Shown piece after piece: positions 1-8,821 of a stretch of DNA of 64,000 nucleotides (position 1 is the first letter of the stretch; every line of letters starts with the position of its first letter). Both the position numbers and the translations under genes were made by a program. The stretch comes from an uncultured Bacilli bacterium (lineage in GTDB: Bacteria; Bacillota_I; Bacilli_A; RF39; UBA660), in contig CAKOJR010000004.1 in the NCBI GenBank assembly GCA_934090735.1, positions 62,001-126,000 on the forward strand, in the 5' to 3' direction. A model generated the notes under the pieces. The model worked only from the letters and a program-made list of their open reading frames with translations, had not been told where the DNA came from and searched no databases.

Positions 1-1
1 G

Positions 2-1792
2 TTACTACTTTTAGCCGCACCAATAATAGTTTTTGCAGAGCAACCATATGTCACATATAGTGATATTAAATGTAACGGCAAAGATATTATTAATGCAGCT
101 ATGGAGTATACAACTGGAAGCACCGAAGGGGATTTAATTGGTTACCAAATGGAAGGAGAAGCAAATAGTAAATATTCATTTGTTATTACCGGTCATGAAA
201 TAGTTGACGATAACGCCGAGTATACTTTAACACTAACATCTGATTTTAAGAATTTCAAGAAAACTTATACAGGTGCAGAGTTAAGAAACGGTGTAACTAT
301 TTCAGGTGAAGACGGAGATAGCTTCATGGTAAGCAAAATAGTAGACAAATATAATAGAACCCTAAATAACAAACATAAAATACCAGGCACAGAGGATTAT
401 GCCAACTTTAAAGAAACAAGATTTGTATTTAACAGAAATTTTGATACAACCGGTATGGATGCAATTTATAATTCTATGCTAACTAACGGGAAAATTAAAA
501 TAAATACTGTTGATCCAACTGATGACTTTGATTTTGCTGAAACTGCTATTACCGCCGCACTTAGTAAGTATGAAACAGAGAGATATCGCATCTACGGTGG
601 TTGTGACGCAAAAAATGATTGTTTTGTTAACATTTCTGACAAAATAGACTATAGTAAATATAAAGAATACAAAGTAGAGTATGAATTTGTAAAACCTAAC
701 ATGCTAATAAAAAACAGAATTGATAGTTATGCAAAATCATTTAAATATGAAGAAATGCACCCAGAAAAATATTTATTTACAATGGAAGACTTAGAAACAA
801 TTAACTACAAATATACTTCACCTAATTTCGGTGACATTGATGGACTTAATGCAATCATTAACTACTCATCTGAGTTTCAAAACAAAATAGGTTATACAAA
901 TATAGGAACAAAATTAGACACAAGAGCTGGATGGGATGATAAATTCTCAAGTGGCTGCTTTGGCTACTTAAATCTAATATATGATGATGTAGTTTACTCA
1001 TATGTTAAAATTGCTGGTGTAAAACAAAATAATGTTTTATACGTACCAGATGAAACTAAAGACACAACAGAAGCATACATTAATGCAGCTTTAGAGAGAA
1101 TCAAAAAATATATACCTAAAGCAGAAGTAAAAATAGAATATGCTGGCCAAATAGATAAAACAGAAGAATATGGAGCATTAGATTTAGAAGAGATTGTTGA
1201 CGTAAGTAAAACACTAGATGAATATTATAAAGTTACTATAGGTGAAAAAGAATATTATTACTTTATTGCTAAAGACTCATCAAAAATGAGAAAACCTATG
1301 ATGAATACAGTTGACGTAGATACCGATATTTCAATTAAAACAGAAGCATCAGAAGTTCCACTAGACTCAAAAATAAATACAATCGTAATTGATGCTAAAA
1401 GTGATGAATACAAAGAATTTTTAAAGCAAGTTAACGTATCTAACGGCTTAGTAGTAGATTTAAAACTATTCTCTGAATCTATTAATAAAAATATATCTAA
1501 ACTTGATAGTGGAATATTTAAAGTATACGTTCCTTTAACCGATGAACTTAAAACATTAGACTTAACTGCTTACTATATCAAAGATGACGGAGAGGTTGAA
1601 AAACATAAAGTTACTATTGAAGGTGATTATTTAGTATTTGAAACAGACCACTTTAGTACATATATTATCGGCGGAGATGCAGTAAAAAATCCAGCAACTC
1701 TAGATAATATTAGTAAGATTATAACTATTAATGCAATTTCATTTATAGGGCTTATTAGCGCAGTATTCTATAAGAAAAAATATAATAACTAA
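2..1792 (+). CDS. Secreted, C-terminally anchored surface protein (5' end outside window)
   Basis: The reading frame is open to the left edge, so the true start lies upstream. The first visible residues (LLLLAAPIIVFAEQ) look like the end of a signal peptide with cleavage after VFA. The body of about 540 residues is polar, rich in Tyr, Lys, Asp and Glu, with few cysteines, and I recognise no catalytic domain. The C-terminus has the layout of a sorting signal: NPATLDN, then a hydrophobic stretch (residues about ITINAISFIGLISAVFY) and a KKK tail. NPxTxxN resembles class B/D sortase motifs more than LPxTG, and no sortase is in this window. A good terminator follows at once, so the transcription unit ends here. 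Function unknown; a cell-surface location is inferred from the two ends. Confidence 0.7.
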   Translation, partial: LLLLAAPIIVFAEQPYVTYSDIKCNGKDIINAAMEYTTGSTEGDLIGYQMEGEANSKYSFVITGHEIVDDNAEYTLTLTSDFKNFKKTYTGAELRNGVTISGEDGDSFMVSKIVDKYNRTLNNKHKIPGTEDYANFKETRFVFNRNFDTTGMDAIYNSMLTNGKIKINTVDPTDDFDFAETAITAALSKYETERYRIYGGCDAKNDCFVNISDKIDYSKYKEYKVEYEFVKPNMLIKNRIDSYAKSFKYEEMHPEKYLFTMEDLETINYKYTSPNFGDIDGLNAIINYSSEFQNKIGYTNIGTKLDTRAGWDDKFSSGCFGYLNLIYDDVVYSYVKIAGVKQNNVLYVPDETKDTTEAYINAALERIKKYIPKAEVKIEYAGQIDKTEEYGALDLEEIVDVSKTLDEYYKVTIGEKEYYYFIAKDSSKMRKPMMNTVDVDTDISIKTEASEVPLDSKINTIVIDAKSDEYKEFLKQVNVSNGLVVDLKLFSESINKNISKLDSGIFKVYVPLTDELKTLDLTAYYIKDDGEVEKHKVTIEGDYLVFETDHFSTYIIGGDAVKNPATLDNISKIITINAISFIGLISAVFYKKKYNN

Positions 1793-1794
1793 TT

Positions 1795-1822
1795 AGGTGG
1801 GCAAATGTCCACCTTTTTCTTT
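1795..1822 (+). terminator. Rho-independent terminator after the surface protein gene
   Basis: AGGTGG (1795-1800) pairs with CCACCT (1809-1814) around an 8-nt loop, followed by a T-rich run. Confidence 0.8.
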
Positions 1823-1867
1823 TATAAATTAATATTTTGTTTTATAATTAAATACAGGTGAAGTATT

Positions 1868-2940
1868 ATGACATGGCTGTTCATTATGGGTTTTACTATC
1901 TTATTATTTATATCTGGTATAGTGTACATATGTAAGCAAATGAAAAAATTTGGTATTAAAAATAGATTTGTTCCTTATCTAATTATTTTAGTGTTCATTA
2001 CACTATTATCATTAATATTAAACTACTCAACTACCATTATTATCACAATTCACTATTTAGTAATTTGGCTTTTTATGGATTTACTATTTTTTATAATTAA
2101 GAAAATCAGAAAGCAAGACTTTAAATATTACATTTCTGGAATACTAGCAATAATTTTTACAACAATTTATGTCATATTTGGAGTTTACAACGTTTATGAT
2201 GTTAAAAAAATAGAATATAATCTAAATAGTGCCAAAATAAATGATTCTTACAAAATAACTTTAATATCCGATAGCCGCTTAGGTACTACATTTGATGCGT
2301 ATGGATTTAATAAATATTTAAAAATAATTGAAAAAGAAAATCCCGACATGCTTCTTATTGCCGGGGACTTTGTAGACGATGGCACAAGCAAAACTGAAAT
2401 GATTAAAGCAAGCAAGTATCTTGGCAATATCAAAACTAAATATGGCGTATATTTTGCTCACGGCAACCATGATAAAGGATACTACGGAGAAAAAAGAGGT
2501 TATACTAGCACAGATTTAGAGAATGAATTAACTAAAAATGGTGTAAAAATATTAAAAGACGAAAGTACCTTAATTAATAATGAAATATATCTAATTGGTA
2601 GACAAGACTTTGAAAATCTAAATAGAATGGATATAATTCTTTAACAAAGGATTTAGATAATTCTAAATTTATGATTGTGATCAATCATCAACCTGCAGAT
2701 TATCAAAATGAATTAGAAGCAAACGTAGATTTAGTTTTATCAGGGCATACTCATAGCGGGCAGTTTATTCCTTTAAACATTCTTAATCCATATCTTAGTC
2801 AAAATAACTCTGTGTATGGTTTAAAGAGTATAAATAAAATTAACTTTATAGTAACATCAGGCTTATCAGACTGGGAAATAAAAATGAAAACCGGATGCTT
2901 TTCTGAATACGCTATAATCAATTTAAAAGCAAATAACTAA
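1868..2940 (+). pseudogene. Broken membrane metallophosphoesterase (YkuE/YaeI type)
   Basis: About four membrane segments at the N-terminus (residues 1-110) lead into a calcineurin-like phosphoesterase domain. The frame stops at 2644 (…NRMDIIL) and the rest continues in the next frame from about 2641 (LTKDLDNSKF, NHQP, GHTHSG) to 2940. A single-base loss near 2635-2641 explains this. Metal-site motifs GDFVDD, GNHD, NHQP and GHTH are all recognisable, but the first one, normally D-x-H, reads DSR (SDSRLGTT), so a metal-binding His is also lost; CGC could come from CAC by one transition. Two independent lesions favour a real pseudogene over a sequencing error. A start at 1868 is supported by AGGTGA at 1856-1861 and a TATAAT at 1843-1848. 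The family acts in lipid or cell-envelope phosphoester metabolism. Confidence 0.8.
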
Positions 2941-3179
2941 TTTATTATTACAATTTTCTAAAAATAAAAAAGGAAATTGAGTTTCATCTTACAACATATA
3001 TAAATAGAGACCTATCAAGGATTTAATATGACATTTAAAACAATGCATGATATAATTTAATTGTTTCAAAAATACATTTATTTGCTTACAAATCAAAATT
3101 ATAAAATAATAAAAATATATAGATTACTGAAAAATTAATTTTCGAATATAATAATTGCTTATAATAAAAAGGAGAAAAC

Positions 3180-3752
3180 ATGGAAGTTGTAGAATTGGGA
3201 ATAAAACTAGATAAAAACTTAAAATATTATGATAAACTCTTAAAAAATTATGGACTAATAAATGATTTTAAAGTAGAAACTCATGACATTTATTATACAA
3301 ACCAAGATTTAAACGGGCTGTCAGAAAATCAAATGAAGAATGCTTGTATAAGATTAAGAAGTTGTAATAAAAGCAACTACAAAATACAAAACAGCCTAGA
3401 CAATATTAATTTTGCAGAAAAAGAAATTTCAGCTACAAAATTATCTGATTTTGAAAGTCGTCTAGTAAAGCTTGGATATAAAAAAGTGTTTGATACTACA
3501 AAAAAAGACTTTCATTACTATAAAACAGGAATGTCTAGTAAAATTCAATTGCAACAAATAAATGACATCGGACTTCTAGTATACTATGATAATAGTGAAT
3601 ATTATAATTTAGAGTTTGAAATTCAAAAAAAGAAACTAATTGATGAACTTAATTCATGTGGTTTTAATTTTGAATATGATATTTTAGGCTTAGACAAATT
3701 AAGAACGCTTTACTACGGAAAAGAAATGTACAGTAAAAATCAAAATGGTTAA
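3180..3752 (+). CDS. CYTH-like domain protein (class IV adenylate cyclase / triphosphatase type)
   Basis: This is a 190-residue cytoplasmic protein. An N-terminal EVVELGIKL resembles the ExExK signature that opens the CYTH triphosphate tunnel, with the last positions changed. A CIRLRS segment near residue 58, a KEIS strand near 81 and an FEIQ strand near 150 match later tunnel strands with alternating charged residues. CYTH proteins hydrolyse or cyclise triphosphates (thiamine triphosphate, polyphosphate, ATP). Because the ExExK motif is imperfect, activity is uncertain. An AAAAGGAG ribosome site ends 5-6 nt before the ATG. The 240 bases upstream hold only AT-rich DNA with a TATAAT-like box close to the gene. 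It stands between a pseudogene and a dinD remnant, so this is an accessory patch. Confidence 0.5.
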   Translation: MEVVELGIKLDKNLKYYDKLLKNYGLINDFKVETHDIYYTNQDLNGLSENQMKNACIRLRSCNKSNYKIQNSLDNINFAEKEISATKLSDFESRLVKLGYKKVFDTTKKDFHYYKTGMSSKIQLQQINDIGLLVYYDNSEYYNLEFEIQKKKLIDELNSCGFNFEYDILGLDKLRTLYYGKEMYSKNQNG

Positions 3753-3848
3753 TAATTATAATTACGAACAATAAAAAACATTAATATTAACTGGTATATA
3801 CCGAATTAAGGAAAACTTTTATATGAATCAATAAATAAGGAGGTAGTA

Positions 3849-4096
3849 GTGGTGAAAATTGGAAATAGATATACTAACAATATTTTTGAAAATATTAAAC
3901 ATATAGATGAATATGGAAATGAATATTGGTATGCTAGGGAACTTTCAAAAGTTTTAGAATATAAAGACTGGAGAAATTTCTTAAAGGTTTTAAATAAATC
4001 AAACGAAGCAAAAACTTTTAAAAGATAATGTACAAGGTGATAAAGAAGCAAAAGATGTACATTATGAGATAGAAAAAAAGCTAGAAAGGCGATGAT
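3849..4096 (+). pseudogene. Remnant of dinD-like gene with internal deletion
   Basis: A strong ribosome site (AAGGAGG, 3837-3843) precedes GTG at 3849. The first 60 or so codons give ENIKHIDEYGNEYWYAREL and VLEYKDWRNFLKV, which I recognise as the N-terminus of DNA-damage-inducible protein D (DinD, a Bro-N-like fold). The frame ends at a TAA at 4026-4028. In the next frame, from about 4025 to the TGA at 4094-4096, the product reads GDKEAKDVHYEIEKKLERR, which resembles a segment much later in DinD. The remnant therefore keeps the start and a later piece, with the middle deleted and the end missing. The normal protein is roughly 270-290 residues. It cannot be functional; it shows that mobile or SOS-linked DNA once occupied this locus. 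Confidence 0.7.
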
Positions 4097-4102
4097 GATA
4101 TT

Positions 4103-4624
4103 ATGATTATTAATTATTCAGATCAAACTATCATAAAAAATAAAAAATCTATATTTTTGGCTGGCCCAACACCAAGAGATGAAAAGACAAAATCATGGAG
4201 AACTACTGCTTGTGAAAGATTAAATGAGTTAGGATTTGATGGAATAGTTTATGTTCCCGAATATTCGACTTGGAAACCAAAAGCGAATTATATAGATCAG
4301 GCAATGTGGGAAAGAGAGGCATTAATAGAATCAACGGTTATTATGTTTTGGGTTCCTAGAAGTTTACCTGATATGTTTGCTTTTACTACAAATGTAGAAT
4401 TTGGATATTGGTTACATTCTGGGAAAGTAATATATGGCAGACCAGATAATGCTGCAAAGATAAAGTATCTTGATTGGTTATATAAAATGGATTATAATAA
4501 AGCTCCAATAAATAACCTAGAAGAACTGTTAAAAGGAACAATAATATTGGCAGACATATTATATGACGAAAAAAGCACTGAAATATTACCACTAAGTAAA
4601 AGAAAAATTTTAGAAAGAAAGTGA
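4103..4624 (+). CDS. Nucleoside 2-deoxyribosyltransferase-like protein
   Basis: This 173-residue cytoplasmic protein starts its fold with IFLAGPTPR (residues 13-21), typical of the nucleoside 2-deoxyribosyltransferase-like family. It continues with WRTTACERL, VYVPE, MWERE and FWVPR, and then FTTNVEFGYW, where the Glu is the likely catalytic nucleophile. Classical members swap nucleobases between deoxyribonucleosides; this subfamily is largely uncharacterised and often lies in phage or accessory DNA. A weak GAAAGG ribosome site precedes the ATG. The stop TGA overlaps the possible GTG at 4621 of the next gene, so it may be translationally coupled to rbgA. Its position right after the dinD remnant suggests it arrived with that DNA. 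Confidence 0.7.
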   Translation: MIINYSDQTIIKNKKSIFLAGPTPRDEKTKSWRTTACERLNELGFDGIVYVPEYSTWKPKANYIDQAMWEREALIESTVIMFWVPRSLPDMFAFTTNVEFGYWLHSGKVIYGRPDNAAKIKYLDWLYKMDYNKAPINNLEELLKGTIILADILYDEKSTEILPLSKRKILERK

Positions 4625-4629
4625 AGATA

Positions 4630-5487
4630 ATGAATAATGAAAATAAAACAAATATAAACTGGTACCCCGGCCACATGGCTAAAACCAAAAACGAAGTAAA
4701 GAAAATAATGCCTTTAATTGATATAGTATTTGAACTTATCGATGCTAGAATACCTTATTCATCAAAAATGAGAGACATAGATGATATTATCAAAAATAAA
4801 TTTAGAGTTCTTGTAATGACTAAAAAAGACCTGTGTGACATATCAGTAACCAATAAATGGATTAGCTACTACGAAAATTTAGGATATAAAGTAGTCCTTA
4901 CTAATTTAAGTAGTGGAGATGACTATAAAACTGTTTTAAATGCAGTACAAGAAACAATTAATAAAATAAATGATATCAGAAAAGAAAAAGGATTAAAACC
5001 GAAAGAAATAAAAGCTCTAGTAATGGGCGTACCAAATGTAGGTAAAAGCACATTTATTAATAAACTAGCTCATAAAAAAGTGGCAAGCACTGGAAATAAA
5101 CCAGGTGTCACTAAAAATAATACTTGGCTTAAAACTAAATATAATATGGTTATTCTAGATACACCAGGTGTATTATGGCCTAAAATGGATGATCTAAACG
5201 TTGCATATAACCTTGCAGCTACCGGTGCAATTAGACTAGAAGTGCTTCCAGTTAATGACGTTGCATACCATATTTTAGAGTGTTTAGATAAATATTATCC
5301 TAACAAATTAAAAGAAAGATATGGACTAGTTAAGCTTACTGACGATACCTTAAATGATTATGAAATTATTAAAAATAAGCTCAATATTAAAGGCGATAAA
5401 TCATTTAATACTATAAGTAAAAGTATTATTGATGACATTAGAATGGAATATATAAAAGAAATAACGTTAGATAGGAATGATAATTAA
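4630..5487 (+). CDS. rbgA: Ribosome biogenesis GTPase RbgA (YlqF)
   Basis: A circularly permuted GTPase needed for late 50S subunit assembly. The motif order is diagnostic: G4 TKKD (about residue 64) comes first, then G1 GVPNVGKS (about 140) and G3 DTPG (about 180). The N-terminal WYPGHMAKTK is the conserved start of the family, which includes the His used in place of the usual catalytic Gln. At about 285 residues the length is normal. The frame also allows a GTG start at 4621 overlapping the previous stop (GTGA); I prefer ATG 4630, but coupling via the GTG is possible. Its stop overlaps the next ATG as TAATG. It opens a compact run (rbgA, unknown, rnhB) that is common in this order, at least for rbgA-rnhB, in Firmicutes. 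Confidence 0.95.
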   Translation: MNNENKTNINWYPGHMAKTKNEVKKIMPLIDIVFELIDARIPYSSKMRDIDDIIKNKFRVLVMTKKDLCDISVTNKWISYYENLGYKVVLTNLSSGDDYKTVLNAVQETINKINDIRKEKGLKPKEIKALVMGVPNVGKSTFINKLAHKKVASTGNKPGVTKNNTWLKTKYNMVILDTPGVLWPKMDDLNVAYNLAATGAIRLEVLPVNDVAYHILECLDKYYPNKLKERYGLVKLTDDTLNDYEIIKNKLNIKGDKSFNTISKSIIDDIRMEYIKEITLDRNDN

Positions 5488-6167
5488 TGGGAACTAAATG
5501 GAAAAAAGAAGACTCGCTAGCTTTAGAAAAAGTCTTAATTGAAGAACTAGAATTAAATGAAACTTTAACAATAGAAGAAATGGCAAGCTTTTTTAAAGAT
5601 TTTATAAAATACTTGCAACATAACCGTTCTGAAGAAATTAAAGGTAGAACTCCAGAAAGTTTAAGAAACAACATTCGAGATTTTAAAACATTCTGCTTTG
5701 AACTAGGTTTTACTTTAAAAGATATTATTTTTATTCTTCGCCAAAGCCCATCTATTTTAAATTTATCAATAGAAACACTAAGAGATAAATATGCACTAAT
5801 GGGTCTTGTCGAAGATCATAGTCATCACTTAAGAAAAACAAAGCTAATAATGTGCCCTGATGATTATAGAGTCGGAAATGAACTTATCTATGCTAGATAT
5901 ATGCTTATGGAATCTTTATCCTATTCTAAAATAACATGGAGTAATCTTATTCATGCAAGTGAAAGTGAATTTGCCAAAATATTTGTAAAAAAAGATGCTG
6001 GCTATAATAAACCATATAAAATATTTAGTAGCATGGAAGCTCTTAGTAGAGAAAACCTTCTAAATATGTTTCCATACAATAAAGAATTTGTCGCAAAATT
6101 AAGGAGTAGTGAAGTACATGAAAAAGACAGTAAAGATGGAAACGAAAGTGGATCTATTAAGTTATGA
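5487..6167 (+). CDS. Unknown helical protein between rbgA and rnhB, faintly mTERF-like
   Basis: This 226-residue protein is soluble, mostly helical and charged. A stretch near residues 88-108 (LRQSPSILNLSIETLRDKY) has the Pro-Leu-Leu-Ser-Glu spacing of an mTERF repeat, but only one or two such units are visible, so this is a weak resemblance. I do not recognise a known family with confidence. The ATG overlaps the rbgA stop by one base (TAATG), and its 3' end overlaps the start of rnhB by about 50 nt, so all three are co-translated. This tight coupling hints at a role linked to ribosomes or nucleic acids, which is inference only. The last 20 residues (HEKDSKDGNESGSIKL) are low in complexity. 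Confidence 0.75.
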   Translation: MGTKWKKEDSLALEKVLIEELELNETLTIEEMASFFKDFIKYLQHNRSEEIKGRTPESLRNNIRDFKTFCFELGFTLKDIIFILRQSPSILNLSIETLRDKYALMGLVEDHSHHLRKTKLIMCPDDYRVGNELIYARYMLMESLSYSKITWSNLIHASESEFAKIFVKKDAGYNKPYKIFSSMEALSRENLLNMFPYNKEFVAKLRSSEVHEKDSKDGNESGSIKL

Positions 6168-6792
6168 AAATAATTTATATAAAAGTGGCATAAATTATAT
6201 TGCTGGCGTTGATGAAGTAGGACGTGGCCCATTAGTGGGGCCAGTTGTTGCAGCTGCAGTAATTCTTCCAAAAGGTTACCGATTAGAAGGTCTTACTGAT
6301 TCTAAAAAATTATCCGAGAAAAAAAGAAACACATTTTATGACATTCTCATGAAAGATGCCATAGCAATTGGCGTTGGAATTAAAAGCAATAAAATAATAG
6401 ATGAAGTAAATATCTATGAAGCAACTAAACTAGCAATGAAAGACGCTATCAATAATTTGAGTGTAAAGCCAGAGCATGTCCTTATAGATGCTATGCCATT
6501 AGAATTAGACATGCCAACAACAAGTATCATTAAAGGTGATGCTCTTAGTGAAAGTATTGCTGCAGCAAGCGTAATTGCTAAGGTAACTAGAGATAGAATG
6601 ATGTACGAACTAGATAAAGAATACCCAGAATACGGATTTGCCAAACATAAAGGTTACCCGACAAAAGAACATATAAATAATGTAAAGCAATATGGTTTAC
6701 TTGATAATTATAGGTTTACATTCAAACCAATTAGTGTTTTAATAAATAAAGGTGATTTTAGTGAAAGACAAATTAGGAAAACGCATATTTAA
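6118..6792 (+). CDS. rnhB: Ribonuclease HII
   Basis: Cleaves the RNA strand of RNA-DNA hybrids and starts removal of single ribonucleotides from DNA. GVDEVGRGPLVGPVVAAAV near residue 32 carries the first catalytic Asp and Glu and the GRG motif typical of RNase HII. TDSKKLSEKKR, IDAMPL (third Asp) and ASVIAKVTRD (fourth Asp) follow in the normal order. About 224 residues, normal length. The frame extends to a GTG at 6109, but AAGGAG at 6101-6106 lies only 2 nt from it; ATG 6118 at 11 nt is a better start. It overlaps both neighbours, upstream by about 50 nt and downstream by about 30 nt. Confidence 0.95.
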   Translation: MKKTVKMETKVDLLSYENNLYKSGINYIAGVDEVGRGPLVGPVVAAAVILPKGYRLEGLTDSKKLSEKKRNTFYDILMKDAIAIGVGIKSNKIIDEVNIYEATKLAMKDAINNLSVKPEHVLIDAMPLELDMPTTSIIKGDALSESIAAASVIAKVTRDRMMYELDKEYPEYGFAKHKGYPTKEHINNVKQYGLLDNYRFTFKPISVLINKGDFSERQIRKTHI

Positions 6793-8821
6793 AAATACAA
6801 CTCTAATGAGTTTATATATATTTACTTTAGAAATGATTGTTAGGCTTAATACTAGTAGTCATTTTTTTAGTGTATCTCTAATTAGAATATTTATCTCATC
6901 TGTAATATTCGGTACACTTCTAAGCATTATCATTAGTAGCTTTAGTTATAAAGGTAAAAACATAGTAACATCTATTATCGCCTTTCTTTTAATGATTTAC
7001 TCATGGATTGAAATAAACTTATACTCATACATGGGCTTTTTTATGGGAGTAGGTAACGCTGAACAAGGAACAAAAATAATTGATTATATTAAAGATTTTA
7101 TCGGAGCTGCACCACTTAAAAGTTATTTAGTAATTATCCCATTTATTATTTTATTAATCTTAGTTTGGTATCTATTTAAAGTAGTAAGAATTAAAAAACT
7201 AGAAAAGACAATTTACTTTATCTTTAAAAGAGAAAGTGCTTTAACAAAGACCCTAGCAATTTTATATACTTCTCTTGCTTTAGTAATAATGTCATGTTTA
7301 TATTACAGTACATTAACTTTATCATTTATGCAAAATAAAAGCCAAGCAGTACCTAATACAGTTTTACTATTTTCAAGTGATAACTCTAATTTATCAGTAA
7401 GTCAGTTTGGCATATTTACATATGGCTTTAGTGATATTATTTGTAACATATTTAATATAGAGGTTAGCGAAGATTTTTCTGACAATACAAATAATGGTAA
7501 TAAAGGAAACTCAAATACAATTACAGATTACACAAGAACAATTGATGATACAGCATGGAATGCTCTTATTGAAAATGAAACAAATACTACATATAATAAA
7601 CTTAACAATTACTTCATAAACAGAACAATAACTCCTAAAAATGAATACACTGGCATCTTTGAAGGTAAGAACCTTATCGTAATTTTAATGGAATCAACTA
7701 ACGAAATTTTTATTAACGAAAAAGAATATCCAACCCTTTATAAACTTTACAGTGAGGGCTTTAGCTTTAGCAACAACTATAGTCCTAGAAATAACTGTAG
7801 TACAGGTAACAATGAAATGACTAGTATGACTAGCTTATTTACAATCAATAATACATGCACAGCGAATACTTATAAAAAGAATGTTTATCCAGAAGCAATC
7901 TTTAATATATTTAATAATAAAGGATATACTACAAGTAGTTATCACGACTATGCAGAGTATTACTATGCAAGAAGAACGATTCATCCTAATATGGGAAGTA
8001 TGGCTTACAGAAATGTTACAGAGCTTAAAATACCTTGGAGTAGTATTTATGAAGAGTGGCCTAGTGACACGGAGCTAGTTGAAAAAGCAACACCTTACTT
8101 TATAAATGAAGATCACTTTATGGCTTATCTAACAACAGTAACGCCTCATCAACCTTATACAGTATCTAGTGAAATGGGTGATAAACATTTAGATGAATTA
8201 AGTGAATATGATTATAGTAAAAACGCTAAAAGATATATGTCTAAATTAAAAGAATTAGATGCAGCTTTAAAGCTTCTTTTAGAAAAATTAGAAGAAGCAG
8301 GTAAGTTAGATGATACAGTTATTGCTTTATTTGCAGATCACTACCCATATGGTCTTACAACTAAACAAATTAATCAGGTTCTTCCTTACGATGTAACTAT
8401 AAATAATGAAGTAGATAGAACACCAATGGTAATCTATAATAGTGCTACTCCGGGAAAAGAAATTACTAAATATACAAGCATCATTGATTTATTACCAACA
8501 CTACTAAATATGTTTAATATGGACTATGACCCAAGATTATATTTAGGAACAGATATTTTTAGTGATAACCATGGTAGAACTGTCTTTGCTGATGGCTCAT
8601 GGCAAGATGATAAAGGATACTATAGTGCTACAAAAGGAAACTTCATTCCAAAAGATAGTAATAATACATACACATCTGAAGAACTTCTAGCAATCAACAG
8701 TGAAATTAATACAAGACAAAAAATGAGTGCTTTAGCAATTAAAAATGATTATTTCAATTATCTATTTAAAGAAAGAAGTAAATATGCTAATATAACAAAT
8801 GAGGAGGGAACTAATGAGTAA
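6761..8821 (+). CDS. LtaS-like membrane sulfatase / phosphoglycerol transferase
   Basis: About five membrane segments (residues 1-200) are followed by an extracellular sulfatase-fold domain from about residue 290. The catalytic stretch is recognisable: ILMESTNE, then NNCSTGNNEMTSM with the Thr that carries the phosphoglycerol intermediate in LtaS, VTPHQPY, and FADHYPYG, which binds the metal. Members take glycerol phosphate from phosphatidylglycerol to build lipoteichoic acid or modify glycolipids. At about 686 residues it fits the LtaS family, but which of these jobs it does cannot be told from sequence. AAAGGTG lies 6 nt before GTG 6761; the alternative GTG 6752 overlaps that site. It overlaps rnhB upstream and topA downstream. 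Confidence 0.85.
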   Translation: MKDKLGKRIFKNTTLMSLYIFTLEMIVRLNTSSHFFSVSLIRIFISSVIFGTLLSIIISSFSYKGKNIVTSIIAFLLMIYSWIEINLYSYMGFFMGVGNAEQGTKIIDYIKDFIGAAPLKSYLVIIPFIILLILVWYLFKVVRIKKLEKTIYFIFKRESALTKTLAILYTSLALVIMSCLYYSTLTLSFMQNKSQAVPNTVLLFSSDNSNLSVSQFGIFTYGFSDIICNIFNIEVSEDFSDNTNNGNKGNSNTITDYTRTIDDTAWNALIENETNTTYNKLNNYFINRTITPKNEYTGIFEGKNLIVILMESTNEIFINEKEYPTLYKLYSEGFSFSNNYSPRNNCSTGNNEMTSMTSLFTINNTCTANTYKKNVYPEAIFNIFNNKGYTTSSYHDYAEYYYARRTIHPNMGSMAYRNVTELKIPWSSIYEEWPSDTELVEKATPYFINEDHFMAYLTTVTPHQPYTVSSEMGDKHLDELSEYDYSKNAKRYMSKLKELDAALKLLLEKLEEAGKLDDTVIALFADHYPYGLTTKQINQVLPYDVTINNEVDRTPMVIYNSATPGKEITKYTSIIDLLPTLLNMFNMDYDPRLYLGTDIFSDNHGRTVFADGSWQDDKGYYSATKGNFIPKDSNNTYTSEELLAINSEINTRQKMSALAIKNDYFNYLFKERSKYANITNEEGTNE

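Noticed and set aside
2633..2671. Programmed -1 frameshift in the metallophosphoesterase gene
   Set aside because: No XXXYYYZ slippery heptamer or clear downstream structure, and the metal-site His is also lost; decay explains both.
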